DNA from: CAZDXB01 sp964509335
GTDB lineage: Bacteria > Bacteroidota > Ignavibacteria > Kapaibacteriales > UBA2268
Direction: 5' to 3'
NCBI GenBank assembly: GCA_964509335.1
Contig: CAZDXB010000007.1
Coordinates: 62,001-126,000, forward strand
Length of the DNA: 64,000 nt
Positions 1 to 7,613 of this stretch are shown in pieces. The notes under the pieces were generated by a model, which made no database searches, was not told the DNA's origin, and was given only the letters and a program-made list of their open reading frames with translations. A program made the translations under genes and the position numbers. Position 1 is the first letter of the stretch. The number at the start of each line of letters is the position of its first letter.

Positions 1-2
1 AA

Positions 3-116
3 GTCCTTACTTCGGTTGCGCTGAAAGCCTTGTTCGCCGCCGTTCTGGCTACGCTCGCCACCGCTTGCGTCGCCGGCGTTTTCTACGTTCAGGATCCGTC
101 GATAATAGAGTTTTAA
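3..116 (+). CDS. possible 3' end of a membrane protein (partial)
   Basis: One frame is open from the window edge to a TAA at 114-116. It reads as a hydrophobic, Ala/Leu/Val-rich segment followed by the tail FYVQDPSIIEF. This could be the last transmembrane helix and C-terminus of a gene that starts outside the window. Another frame is also open here but encodes an Arg-rich product that looks like noise. The fragment is too short to assign a family, and the call rests only on composition and the plausible tail. Confidence 0.3.
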   Translation, partial: VLTSVALKALFAAVLATLATACVAGVFYVQDPSIIEF

Positions 117-130
117 ATATTATATCGACT

Positions 131-180
131 CGTTACGTCCGCTCCGGCGACGGAAAGCATACTAAGACGCTCCGCGTTGG
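131..180 (+). repeat. diverged copy of the CGCTCC...GACGCTCCGCGT repeat
   Basis: This is a shorter, diverged member of the repeat found at 21121-21193, 24855-24930 and, reversed, at 26774-26823. It shares the blocks GTCCGCTCC, CGGA and GACGCTCCGCGT. All copies are intergenic. Confidence 0.6.
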
Positions 181-204
181 TAGAGCCGAGCCGCTAACCA
201 AAAC

Positions 205-303
205 AGTAGAACGGGCTTTCTAGCCTGATTATTATACCTTTTTATTGTTTTTTTTATTGCTCAAGCTAGGAAGCTTGAGCTACTTTTGGAGATGTTATTA
301 CGC
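205..303 (+). repeat. about 100-bp intergenic repeat, copy A
   Basis: The block begins AGTAGAACGGGCTT and ends GTTATTACG. A diverged copy lies at 39112-39212. It contains a hairpin with GCTCAAGC pairing to GCTTGAGC, and a GGGCT/AGCC stem. No coding content is evident, so a non-autonomous element or extragenic hairpin repeat is the likeliest explanation. Confidence 0.55.
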
Positions 304-308
304 GTCTT

Positions 309-332
309 TTTCCGAAATTGCAATTTCGGAAA
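309..332. repeat. perfect 24-bp palindrome (TTTCCGAAATTG/CAATTTCGGAAA)
   Basis: A perfect inverted repeat. Related palindromes occur at 4040-4069, 16998-17023 and (weaker) 24968-24993, so it belongs to a dispersed extragenic palindrome family. No T tract follows directly, so it is not a clear terminator. The rest of the 117-475 gap shows nothing else. Confidence 0.6.
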
Positions 333-475
333 GAGAGAATGGAACCCGCCCTTACTTTTATGTATTTCACAGCTTTATAGCTTATTAACAAATTTTTCCT
401 TAACTTACGCCTTCAAGAATTCTGAAAAAATTACGATAACTATACTTATAATATGTGATTCTAAAGAATTTGACT

Positions 476-2506
476 ATGAAACGCTTAATACTGTCGCTTT
501 TTATACTCGCTCTGGCGGCTACTCAGCTTGACGCCGGTCCTTACGACTCGACTCGCTACCGCTTCGGCGTCTGGGGCGATTATTATATGAACTTCCACTA
601 TCCAAAGCTGAATCATATCGAGGGAATAACCGCTCAGCCGGCGGATTTTTCTTCTCTGCCTTGGCTCGGCTACGCCGGAGGCGTCGTGTTTGAGTACCCT
701 CTGCTGAACGATTTCCTAATTTCGTTTAAGTTGGGACATTACGCCAAAAACGGCATCGTAGTTTTAGAAAGCGCGTCCGACCAAACTATTTACTCTTATC
801 TAAATATTGTCGGTCTGGAGCCGACTTTTAAATATCGGCTTTTTGACGAGTTCTATTTCAATTTCGGCTATACCATAGGCGTTTTATACGACGCGAAGTA
901 TAAATTGGATTTAGGCTACAAAGGAATCGACTTAATCGACGGGGAATTCAACAACGCTTATCCGCTCTACGCGGATATAGCGGCGGGATTCGGCTACGAT
1001 ATATTTTTCAACGACAGGAGGACTTTTTTAATAACGCCCGAAGTTTCTTATTCGGTGGGTCTGACGGACGTCAGCGAAGACGGATACTGGAAAGTCAACT
1101 CGTTTAGAGCGGGGCTCTCTTTTAAATATTCTCCCGCGCCTACGATTTACGCGACGAGAGAGAGATTCCACATCGACACGGTTGAGAAAAAATCAATTGA
1201 GTACATAGTTGAAACGATTGAACCGGGAGTAGCCGATTTCGAGAAAAGAATAGTCGAGCGCGGCGACTCGGTCCTGACTATTTGGGACGTTTACCGAACC
1301 GACACTTTATTCGTTCCGAAACCGACGACCGCCGCGACTATGGAAGTTTACGGCAAATTGCTTTCGGGAGAGTTAACGCCCGTTAATTCGATACTAATTA
1401 AAACCAGACAGCTTAAAGAGGTTTTTCCTTTGCTCATCCAGATATTCTTCGATTCCAAATCGACTAATATACCAAGCAGATACGAGTTTGTTGAGAACAA
1501 AGATTATTTCGATATTGAGGAACTAAATCCAAATCCTTTATCTTATCATAAGAATCTTCTGAATATAATCGGCTACAGAATGGAGCAAAAGACGGGAACG
1601 GAGATTAACTTAATAGGGTTTGCCGACCCAAACACGGAAGAAAATCTCTGCCCTCTGGCAAACAAAAGAGCGGAGAAAATAGCGGCTTATTTGAATGAAA
1701 TTTTGGGAATCGACAAGAGCAGAATTATTCCCGAGAAACAAAAGAAAAACTGCTATCCCGCCGACGCTTTTAAAATAAACAATTTAGATTACTTCGCGGA
1801 AAACCGGAACGTTAGTCTTTACGGTTCGGTTAGCGCTTTGAAACCGATAGAATTAGGCTTTCGCAAAGAAGCTTTGACAGTCGCGCCGGAAGAAATTATA
1901 TTCGACTTCTCGGCGAGCGATTTTTCCCAAATTGATTACTGGAACTTTAAACTGAAGCAAGGCGATTTTGTTTTCTACGACATAAAAGGCGACGGAGAGA
2001 CGAAAAAGATAAAATACGCTTTCCAAAAAGAATTGGTGGAATATTTGGACTTTGACCGACCGATAACCGCGGAGTTTTACGCTTTCAACGAGCGGGGAGA
2101 ATACACTTCGGCGACGAAGTCGCTTAATCTGGTTATTGATTCTATAAATCAAAAAGTAACGTCGTTAAAATTCGTTTTATTCGATTACGGCGAGAGCGAT
2201 TTGACGGAAAAAGCTAAAACGCTAATCGGCTTGTATTGGAACGACATACAACGAGCCGAACATATTACTATAAAAGGATACGCCGATAAATACGAACGGC
2301 AATTCGAATCCGGCTTTTTGCCATTGGAAAGAGCTTTGAACGCCGCTTATTATATTCGCCAGAAACTGCCGACCGCGGTCGTAAAAGAAGCCGTCGCCGG
2401 CGACGAGAAACAGCCCGACTGGATAGATTCGCAAGACCTGCCGGAAGAGCGCAAATTATCCAGAACCGTCGAAATCCGTCTTTTTTATACTATAGATGGA
2501 TTGTAG
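476..2506 (+). CDS. outer-membrane beta-barrel protein with OmpA-like domains
   Basis: I chose the start at 476 because it puts a signal peptide (MKRLILSLFILALAATQLDA) at the N-terminus; an upstream ATG at 455 would add seven residues ahead of it. Residues about 20-230 alternate aromatic and polar residues like a membrane beta-barrel. An OmpA-like domain follows at about 370-470 (INLIGFADP then NKRAEKIAAYL), typical of domains that bind peptidoglycan. The C-terminal 120 residues hold a second, degenerate OmpA-like unit (ITIKGYAD, LPLERALNAAYYI). The likely role is anchoring the outer membrane to the cell wall. It is larger than a classical OmpA and appears monocistronic. The family call is fairly safe; the specific role is inferred. 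Confidence 0.8.
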   Translation: MKRLILSLFILALAATQLDAGPYDSTRYRFGVWGDYYMNFHYPKLNHIEGITAQPADFSSLPWLGYAGGVVFEYPLLNDFLISFKLGHYAKNGIVVLESASDQTIYSYLNIVGLEPTFKYRLFDEFYFNFGYTIGVLYDAKYKLDLGYKGIDLIDGEFNNAYPLYADIAAGFGYDIFFNDRRTFLITPEVSYSVGLTDVSEDGYWKVNSFRAGLSFKYSPAPTIYATRERFHIDTVEKKSIEYIVETIEPGVADFEKRIVERGDSVLTIWDVYRTDTLFVPKPTTAATMEVYGKLLSGELTPVNSILIKTRQLKEVFPLLIQIFFDSKSTNIPSRYEFVENKDYFDIEELNPNPLSYHKNLLNIIGYRMEQKTGTEINLIGFADPNTEENLCPLANKRAEKIAAYLNEILGIDKSRIIPEKQKKNCYPADAFKINNLDYFAENRNVSLYGSVSALKPIELGFRKEALTVAPEEIIFDFSASDFSQIDYWNFKLKQGDFVFYDIKGDGETKKIKYAFQKELVEYLDFDRPITAEFYAFNERGEYTSATKSLNLVIDSINQKVTSLKFVLFDYGESDLTEKAKTLIGLYWNDIQRAEHITIKGYADKYERQFESGFLPLERALNAAYYIRQKLPTAVVKEAVAGDEKQPDWIDSQDLPEERKLSRTVEIRLFYTIDGL

Positions 2507-2563
2507 AGTTGTTTTTATTATATCTCCGTTCTGAAAGAAGTATTCATAAATTTTCATTTGGAA

Positions 2564-2605
2564 TTACGCGTAATATTGCGTATAATTATACGTAATATTA
2601 TTCGC
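2564..2605. promoter_or_regulatory. operator-like palindromes upstream of the antitoxin gene
   Basis: Two perfect palindromes, TTACGCGTAA (2564-2573) and GTATAATTATAC (2580-2591), lie next to a direct repeat CGTAATATT (2569-2577 and 2591-2599). The site ends about 20 bp before the antitoxin start. Phd/YefM antitoxins commonly repress their own promoters through such sites, so autoregulation is a reasonable inference. Confidence 0.5.
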
Positions 2606-2623
2606 AAGATATAAGGAAGTAAA

Positions 2624-2914
2624 ATGATAACATACGCAAAAGACGAATTGGTCTCCGCTTCTAAACTGGGGCGGAAACTGGGTAGCATCCTTAAAAGGCT
2701 TAGGGAAAAGAAAATAAAGAAAGTGGGCGTATTGAGAAACAACAATCTCGAAGCGGCTCTTATCCCGATAGAAGAATACGAAAGGCTGTTGGAGATAGTC
2801 GAGCATATTGAAACGGCAAAACAGATAGAGGAACGCGAAAAAACAGATTTGAAAGAAGCCGTCAGTATGGAAGATTTGGCTAAAGAAAATGGGATAGATA
2901 TTGATGAGTTATGA
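2624..2914 (+). CDS. Phd/YefM-type antitoxin (orphan)
   Basis: A 96-residue protein with the Phd/YefM fold signature. The N-terminal half would be the DNA-binding dimer region, with the motif KKVGVLRNNNLEAALIPIEEYERL. An acidic helical tail (AKQIEEREKTDL, then ENGIDIDEL) would wrap the toxin. A clear SD (AAGGAAG) precedes the ATG. The stop overlaps the start of a RelE/ParE-like reading frame that ends after 26 codons, so the cognate toxin seems lost. Palindromes directly upstream suggest autoregulation. Possible roles now are an orphan regulator, an antidote to a toxin elsewhere, or a relic. Confidence 0.75.
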   Translation: MITYAKDELVSASKLGRKLGSILKRLREKKIKKVGVLRNNNLEAALIPIEEYERLLEIVEHIETAKQIEEREKTDLKEAVSMEDLAKENGIDIDEL

Positions 2915-2984
2915 AGTTTTATTCCATCCTGAAGCGAATTATAAAAAGCTTATCAAAGAAAAAGCAGAGATAATTTTTGAATAA
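2904..2984 (+). pseudogene. truncated RelE/ParE-family toxin remnant
   Basis: This frame overlaps the antitoxin by 11 nt, the usual antitoxin-toxin arrangement. It starts MSYEVLFHPEANYKKLIKEK, which looks like the first strand and helix of a RelE/ParE toxin. It stops after 26 codons, against the usual 85-100. Nine bases after the stop is a hairpin (2993-3012) belonging to a repeat family also seen at 39318-39364, so an insertion or deletion involving that repeat may have cut the gene. Confidence 0.6.
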
Positions 2985-2992
2985 GAATCCTT

Positions 2993-3012
2993 CTCCGCCC
3001 TAAAGGACGGAG
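2993..3012. repeat. short hairpin repeat CTCCGCCC...GGACGGAG
   Basis: A 20-nt imperfect inverted repeat. Its sequence matches the inverse of 39332-39351 with one difference. It sits right after the truncated toxin frame. Such palindromes occur near the ends of IS200/IS605-type elements, but no transposase remains here, so that link is only a suggestion. Confidence 0.45.
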
Positions 3013-3115
3013 ATAGCGAGTTGTTCATCCGAATTGGAGCGTTTTAGAAATAGCTTATCAAGTCTTCTTTCCTTATTTTAGCGCTTTTGTTGTTTACATA
3101 AAAGCGAGGAGAAAT

Positions 3116-4021
3116 TTGAAAGCTTGGAAAGCGGAATTGGCTTTGTTGTTCGTTACAAGCGTTTGGGGCGGGACTTTCATATTCACTAAGCTCGGTCTCG
3201 GCGACGCTTCGCCTTCGCTATATCTTTTTTTCCGCTTCTTAATCGCTTTTGTCATATCTTTGGCGCTCTTCCGCAAAAAAATAACGAAAATTAACAGAGA
3301 CACGTTATTCAAAGGCGTCGTTTTAGGTCTGTTCTTCGGCGGCGGCTTTTTGCTGCAAACGTTGGGACTAAAATACACCATAGTTACCAAATCCGCTTTT
3401 ATCACCGGACTATCGGTTGTTTTGACGCCGTTCGTCTTTTGGCTTTTGAAGCGAAAGAAAGTTCAACTGGGACCGAAAATCGGCGTTATCGTCGCGGCAA
3501 TAGGACTATGGATTTTTACCAATCCGCGCTTCGGCTCGATTAATATCGGCGATATGATTACTATAGTATCAACTTTTTTCTGGGCGTTTTATATTGTTTA
3601 TATGGACACATTCACGAAAGGCAAAGAGTCCTTCGACGAAACGGTGCAACTCGTTTTCCTTCAAATAACGACGACTATGATAATCGCGGCGCTCGGCGCT
3701 TTCGCTATCGACGGGGCAAGCGTTAGAATAGAATTCACGAGCTTCCTGATTATCTCGCTCGCTTACAACGGCATACTAGCTTCCTTCGTCTTGACGTTTA
3801 TTCATACCAGCTTCCAAAGATATACTACGCCCGTAAAGGCGGCTTTGATATTCTCGTTGGAGCCGGTCTTCGCGGCGTTCTTCGCAGTTTTGGCGATGCA
3901 AGAAATCCTATCGGTCAGAGGCTATATCGGAGCCGCGGTATTGTTCTTGGGCGTTTTAATCGCGGAGTTGGGAGAACCTTTGGCTATGCGCTTCAATAGG
4001 AAAATCAAAGCGGGAGAGTAG
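3116..4021 (+). CDS. EamA/DMT-family membrane transporter
   Basis: A 301-residue polytopic membrane protein with about ten hydrophobic helices in two repeated EamA halves (about 5-140 and 150-290). Recognisable pieces are the N-terminal VTSVWGGTFIFTKLG and the C-terminal-half PVKAALIFSLEPVFAAFFAV, both typical of the drug/metabolite transporter superfamily. Family members export amino acids, nucleosides or other small molecules; the substrate cannot be read from sequence. The start is TTG, supported by an SD (GAGGAG) 5 nt upstream and by the lack of an upstream ATG. The gene is monocistronic and ends near a palindrome at 4040-4069. Confidence 0.85.
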   Translation: MKAWKAELALLFVTSVWGGTFIFTKLGLGDASPSLYLFFRFLIAFVISLALFRKKITKINRDTLFKGVVLGLFFGGGFLLQTLGLKYTIVTKSAFITGLSVVLTPFVFWLLKRKKVQLGPKIGVIVAAIGLWIFTNPRFGSINIGDMITIVSTFFWAFYIVYMDTFTKGKESFDETVQLVFLQITTTMIIAALGAFAIDGASVRIEFTSFLIISLAYNGILASFVLTFIHTSFQRYTTPVKAALIFSLEPVFAAFFAVLAMQEILSVRGYIGAAVLFLGVLIAELGEPLAMRFNRKIKAGE

Positions 4022-4039
4022 GGGATAAATAATCTTATT

Positions 4040-4069
4040 CTCATTCCAAAATTTCAATTTCGGAATGAG
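4040..4069. repeat. extragenic palindrome CTCATTCC...GGAATGAG
   Basis: An imperfect palindrome with perfect 8-bp outer arms, of the same family as 309-332 and 16998-17023. It lies between the convergent ends of the EamA gene and the S24 gene and could also stall transcription. No T tract follows it on the plus strand. Confidence 0.5.
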
Positions 4070-4112
4070 GGGAATACCGGTGAAAATACGCTTTTCCTTA
4101 AAAGACACGGGG

Positions 4113-4541
4113 TTACAAATCTTTGATAACGTGCTTGACGACGCCTTGAATTTCGAAACGCCAGAACGGTTTTATTTCGATTGGAAGGAAGTTTTTGTTC
4201 GCGGAGAAGAGGTATATAGCGCCGTCGATTACTCTAAGCGTTTTTACGGCTAACTCGCCGTTTACGGCGGCGATAACGACTTTTCCGTTTTTGGGTTCTT
4301 CGCTCGAATCGACCACTAGAATATCGCCGGCGTCTATTCCTTCCTCTATCATACTGTCGCCGACCACTCTGACCAGATAGGTGTTTTTTGGATTTGGCGT
4401 CAAATACGCTTTGAGGTCTATTTTTCTTATTCCGCTACCGTTCTTCTTAGCTAATCCGAGCGGTATAGCGGTTTTATAGACTTCTGTCTCAAAGGCGTAC
4501 TTAGCGCTCACCTTTATCGTTTTGTCTATTTTTGTTCCCAT
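4113..4541 (-). CDS. UmuD-like S24 peptidase, catalytic dyad intact
   Basis: A 142-residue protein of the LexA/UmuD (S24) type. The catalytic Ser63 lies in VGDSM and Lys100 in ELAVKTL, 37 residues apart exactly as Ser60/Lys97 of E. coli UmuD. UmuD self-cleavage occurs at Cys24-Gly25, 35 residues before the Ser; the equivalent residues here are Pro27-Leu28, so the usual Ala/Cys-Gly cleavage dyad is absent. It lies 3 nt downstream of a paralogue that has the opposite pattern. No umuC polymerase gene is near. Likely an SOS-type accessory or regulatory protease; the partner relationship is inferred. Confidence 0.8.
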   Translation of the reverse strand: MGTKIDKTIKVSAKYAFETEVYKTAIPLGLAKKNGSGIRKIDLKAYLTPNPKNTYLVRVVGDSMIEEGIDAGDILVVDSSEEPKNGKVVIAAVNGELAVKTLRVIDGAIYLFSANKNFLPIEIKPFWRFEIQGVVKHVIKDL

Positions 4542-4544
4542 AAG

Positions 4545-4970
4545 CTAAAGCGAATGAATTACTTTTGTTACAAGCCCGAGTATTTCGAATTTGACGTAGG
4601 GATTGATTTCCATAGGCAGAAATTGATTGTTAGTCGATTGAAGAAAAGCTTCTCCGTCGAAGACCCTATAGACTTTCAACGTCAATTCCTCGTTGCATCG
4701 CGCTACGACAATTTTGCCGTCTTTAGGTTCGAGCGACGAGTCGAATATAACCAAATCGTCGTCTCGGACGCCCAAATCCGCCATAGCGTCGCCGCAGACT
4801 TTTGCGAAAAAAGTCGCCGCCGGATGTTTGACGAGAAATTCGTTAATGTCAACCTCTTCGTCCTTCTCGCTGCCGACCGAAACAGGCGTTCCGGCGGAAA
4901 CGGACATAGAATAAAGAGGCGCTTTCTCGCCCGCTCCCGGCTCTAAAGCGAAAACTTCTTTTAGTTCCAT
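4545..4970 (-). CDS. UmuD-like S24 protein with catalytic Ser replaced by Ala
   Basis: A 141-residue paralogue and first gene of a two-gene operon. Its segment VDINEFLVKHPAATFFAKV closely resembles the UmuD core. At the nucleophile position it has CGDAM, so Ala62 (codon GCT, rechecked on the minus strand) replaces Ser. The Lys remains at 99, with UmuD spacing of 37. An Ala26-Gly27 dyad sits exactly 35 residues before position 62, as Cys24-Gly25 does in UmuD. The protein should therefore be inactive as an enzyme but may still be a cleavable substrate. It is divergent from rnhA across about 110 bp. I saw no recognisable LexA box. Confidence 0.8.
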   Translation of the reverse strand: MELKEVFALEPGAGEKAPLYSMSVSAGTPVSVGSEKDEEVDINEFLVKHPAATFFAKVCGDAMADLGVRDDDLVIFDSSLEPKDGKIVVARCNEELTLKVYRVFDGEAFLQSTNNQFLPMEINPYVKFEILGLVTKVIHSL

Positions 4971-5079
4971 ATGTCTTTTAAAGTATTTATTTAGAATTCC
5001 CCCCGAAAGTTTGAGCTAATATAAGGGAAATTCCTCAAAATTCCTAACAATTCTTGTTTTCTATCCTTATCTTGCGATT

Positions 5080-5577
5080 ATGACGAAGACAAAAAAAGTA
5101 ATTATATATACGGACGGCTCAAGTTTAGGCAACCCGGGACCGGGTGGTTGGGCGGCGGTTCTAATTTACGGACCGAAGCGCAAGGAGATTAGCGGCGGTT
5201 TTCGCTCGACCACCAATAACAGAATGGAGCTTTACGCGGCTATTCGCGGCTTGGAAGCGATTAAGCGAAGCGACAAATGGACGATTGAATTGCACACCGA
5301 TTCGCGCTACTTAGCCGACGCCGTCAACAAAGGCTGGCTGGAAAGCTGGCGAAGACGCGGCTGGAAAAGAAAAAGCGGCGAAATCCTGAATTTGGACTTA
5401 TGGAAAAGATTTTGGAAAGCTTACGAGGCGAGAAAAATGGAAATCGTTTGGGAGCGGGGGCATTCCGGCGTAAAAGAAAACGAACGCTGCGACGAGTTAG
5501 CCAAGAAAGCCGCCCAAGAGCCAAATTTGCCTCGAGATGAAGAGTATGAGAGGTATTATGGGAATAAAAAGGGATGA
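5080..5577 (+). CDS. rnhA: ribonuclease HI
   Basis: A 165-residue enzyme that cuts the RNA strand of RNA-DNA hybrids in the cytoplasm, for R-loop removal and primer clearance. All catalytic positions are visible: Asp12 in YTDGSSLGNPG, Glu50 in NNRMELYAA, Asp74 in HTDSRYL, and the C-terminal His and Asp in RGHSGVKENERCDELA. Length fits bacterial RNase HI (about 155), and the basic handle segment (SWRRRGWKRKSG) is present. It is transcribed away from the UmuD-like operon and converges on the methyltransferase gene 10 bp downstream. Confidence 0.95.
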   Translation: MTKTKKVIIYTDGSSLGNPGPGGWAAVLIYGPKRKEISGGFRSTTNNRMELYAAIRGLEAIKRSDKWTIELHTDSRYLADAVNKGWLESWRRRGWKRKSGEILNLDLWKRFWKAYEARKMEIVWERGHSGVKENERCDELAKKAAQEPNLPRDEEYERYYGNKKG

Positions 5578-5586
5578 GGATTTAAT

Positions 5587-6516
5587 TTAGTAGGAGTTTT
5601 GGGCGACTTCTTCTGCAAATAACGATTTTTGAGCAATTGTATCGTCTTCTCCGTGATTGTGATCTTTAATATTTTTGTCCAATTCAAAATTACATACTAA
5701 AGCTTCTACTATTCTATTTCTATTTTCAATTTTACCGCCCGAATGATAGAAATGGTCTCTTGTGATTATGTTGAAATTGTCCCAATATTTATTTATCATT
5801 TCGTTGTTACGGAAGTCGTTGTGATGCCAAGTAGAAAGGATAAAATAAGCGTCCGTCTCTTTTAATTGGTTGAACAATAATTCTTCTTCCTTTTCGGACC
5901 AGCCGTTGTAATAATCTACATAACGTCCGAGATACGGAGGATCGCAATATATAATATCGCCCTTTCTAGCCTTAGGTATAACTTTATGAAATTGCTCGTT
6001 CAGAAATATCCATTCCTTTCCAATTCTTCTCTTTGCTTTATAGGCTTGATTTACAATTTTAGTAATGTAAGATTTCGAAAATCTATTTGGTTTTTTACAA
6101 AACGGTATATTCCATTCCCCTTTTTTATTGAATCTCATCATTCCGTTAAATGCGGCTCTAGAAAGAAAAATGAAATCTAACGACGACCCTTCTTCGTTAA
6201 ATCTATTTTTAACGAATCTGTAATGAACGTAGCCGTCTTCTTTTGCGTTTCTTAAATTCTCGCCTTCTTTTTTTAAGTATATCCTCACGGTTTCAGGAGT
6301 TATGTCGTTGTTTTGTAGCTCTTTGTAGAACTTTATGATATGAGGATTTATATCGTTTAGTATTGCTTTCTCAAAATTCAAATTTAGAGCGACAACTCCG
6401 GTTCCCAAAAAAGGTTCTACCCAACGTCCGCTTGAACTTGGAGCAATCGATTTTATCCACGGGACTAATTTTGTTTTAATACCCTGGCTTTTTATAGGCG
6501 GCACGCAAACTTTCAT
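5587..6516 (-). CDS. adenine-specific DNA methyltransferase of a type II R-M system (D12/Dam class)
   Basis: A 309-residue N6-adenine methyltransferase. The AdoMet-binding motif is VEPFLGTGVVALN near residues 33-46 and the catalytic motif is CDPPYLGRY near 190. The order of motifs fits the Dam/D12 class, to which M.EcoRV also belongs. It overlaps the restriction gene by 4 nt (ATGA), so the two are translationally coupled with the nuclease upstream. From its partner, the predicted target is GATATC; this is inference. It protects host DNA by methylating an adenine in the site. The gene is AT-rich relative to the neighbouring core genes, suggesting acquisition. Confidence 0.9.
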   Translation of the reverse strand: MKVCVPPIKSQGIKTKLVPWIKSIAPSSSGRWVEPFLGTGVVALNLNFEKAILNDINPHIIKFYKELQNNDITPETVRIYLKKEGENLRNAKEDGYVHYRFVKNRFNEEGSSLDFIFLSRAAFNGMMRFNKKGEWNIPFCKKPNRFSKSYITKIVNQAYKAKRRIGKEWIFLNEQFHKVIPKARKGDIIYCDPPYLGRYVDYYNGWSEKEEELLFNQLKETDAYFILSTWHHNDFRNNEMINKYWDNFNIITRDHFYHSGGKIENRNRIVEALVCNFELDKNIKDHNHGEDDTIAQKSLFAEEVAQNSY

Positions 6517-7436
6517 AACGTTTTCTTTCTTTTTTTAGCTCCTTTTAATATAACTTTTTTGAATAAATCTTTTCTTCCTTTGAACTCTAAAAAATCCCAA
6601 ATATTAGTAATTTTTACCGTCTTGTCTTTTTTAACCATAGTGGCTTCTCCATAGTTCATCCAGTATTCGTCAAACCATTCCTCGCCTAAATTACTGAATA
6701 CGCCATTTTCATTTTTCAAATCTTTAATGTCCTTAATAGAACCAATATTTGCAGTATTGCCCGACCCTCTACTATCGCTTGCTATTTTCCATTTTTCCGC
6801 TACGAAAAAGTCAAAATCTTTAATTATGGAAGTTAAGGAAACCAATTTATCGACAGTTCTAATTCGCTTTTTATTAAAGGAGTTTCTAAACTCTTCTTTG
6901 CATTCGTTCAGCTCTTTAACGCGATAAATTTCAGTTTCTCCAAGTTTATCGGAATAATCAATTTTCGAATAAATAATACCTAAACAATAATGCCCAAGAT
7001 ATTGATTATATGGAAATTGTATGTTCTTATCTTTATTCCTTTCTTTGAAATAACCGCCGTGGCTCCCTAACGTGAAGCCTGCGGTCTTGTCGTTTCGTCT
7101 GTAAGTAGTTTTTAGATCTAATGCAAACTTAACGTCGTCGTTGTTCTTATAAATGAACGTTAAATCAGGATAGTAATTCTGTTTTTCCGCTAGTATAATT
7201 TTGTAATCATTTTCTTCCGCAAATTTTAAAATCAACGGGAAAATGTGGGTTTCAAGGATTTTCGATACAATTTTTGTATCCGGCGATATCGTATATATAT
7301 TCTTATAAATATCTATAAATCCTTTAATCGTCCAGCTACCGTCGTCCGAAGAAACATAATCCTTGAGTTCTAATACAAATTTTTTTAGATTGTTTGAAAA
7401 TTCTCTTTTATACTTTTTCTTTTCCAATAATTTCAT
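6513..7436 (-). CDS. EcoRV-type type II restriction endonuclease
   Basis: A 307-residue nuclease alignable to R.EcoRV (245 aa). The PD...DxK site is NYYPDLTF plus ALDLKTTY, giving Asp91, Asp107 and Lys109. Their spacing (16 and 2) equals EcoRV Asp74, Asp90 and Lys92, and Glu62 matches Glu45. Other shared blocks are FTLG, the QYLGH segment (EcoRV QYIAH) and GSGNTANIGSI (EcoRV GSGNTTNIGSI). Cleavage at GATATC is therefore likely but not shown. The longer N-terminus and about 25 extra C-terminal residues differ from EcoRV. It is the first gene of the R-M operon. GATATC occurs in the window, including inside this gene, so the sites are not avoided. Confidence 0.88.
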   Translation of the reverse strand: MKLLEKKKYKREFSNNLKKFVLELKDYVSSDDGSWTIKGFIDIYKNIYTISPDTKIVSKILETHIFPLILKFAEENDYKIILAEKQNYYPDLTFIYKNNDDVKFALDLKTTYRRNDKTAGFTLGSHGGYFKERNKDKNIQFPYNQYLGHYCLGIIYSKIDYSDKLGETEIYRVKELNECKEEFRNSFNKKRIRTVDKLVSLTSIIKDFDFFVAEKWKIASDSRGSGNTANIGSIKDIKDLKNENGVFSNLGEEWFDEYWMNYGEATMVKKDKTVKITNIWDFLEFKGRKDLFKKVILKGAKKRKKTL

Positions 7437-7523
7437 TTTTTTCGTTTAGTGATTTTTGATAATCAGATATTATAAAATATTTGAGTCATTTACAAATAAA
7501 AATAATAATTGTCTTATCAAGTA

Positions 7524-7553
7524 AAAAGGACGAACGATTCCGTCCGTCCCTTT
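7524..7553 (-). terminator. rho-independent terminator for the barrel gene
   Basis: On the minus strand an imperfect stem (AAAGGGACG with CGTCC-type arms) is followed by TTTTTAC. It lies about 60 bp beyond the stop of the minus-strand gene at 7614-8228. Confidence 0.55.
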
Positions 7554-7613
7554 AAATTATGAAGTCAACTTGTTTGAATTTGTATTGATTGTGTCGCTTA
7601 ATTCCTGACTTCG

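Noticed and set aside
286..531. 81-codon frame overlapping the start of the OmpA-domain gene
   Set aside because: It crosses a palindromic repeat and runs out of frame into a well-supported signal peptide; composition is not protein-like.
4554..4946. 130-codon plus-strand frame opposite the UmuD-like genes
   Set aside because: Arg-rich antisense shadow; the minus strand encodes clear S24 proteins.
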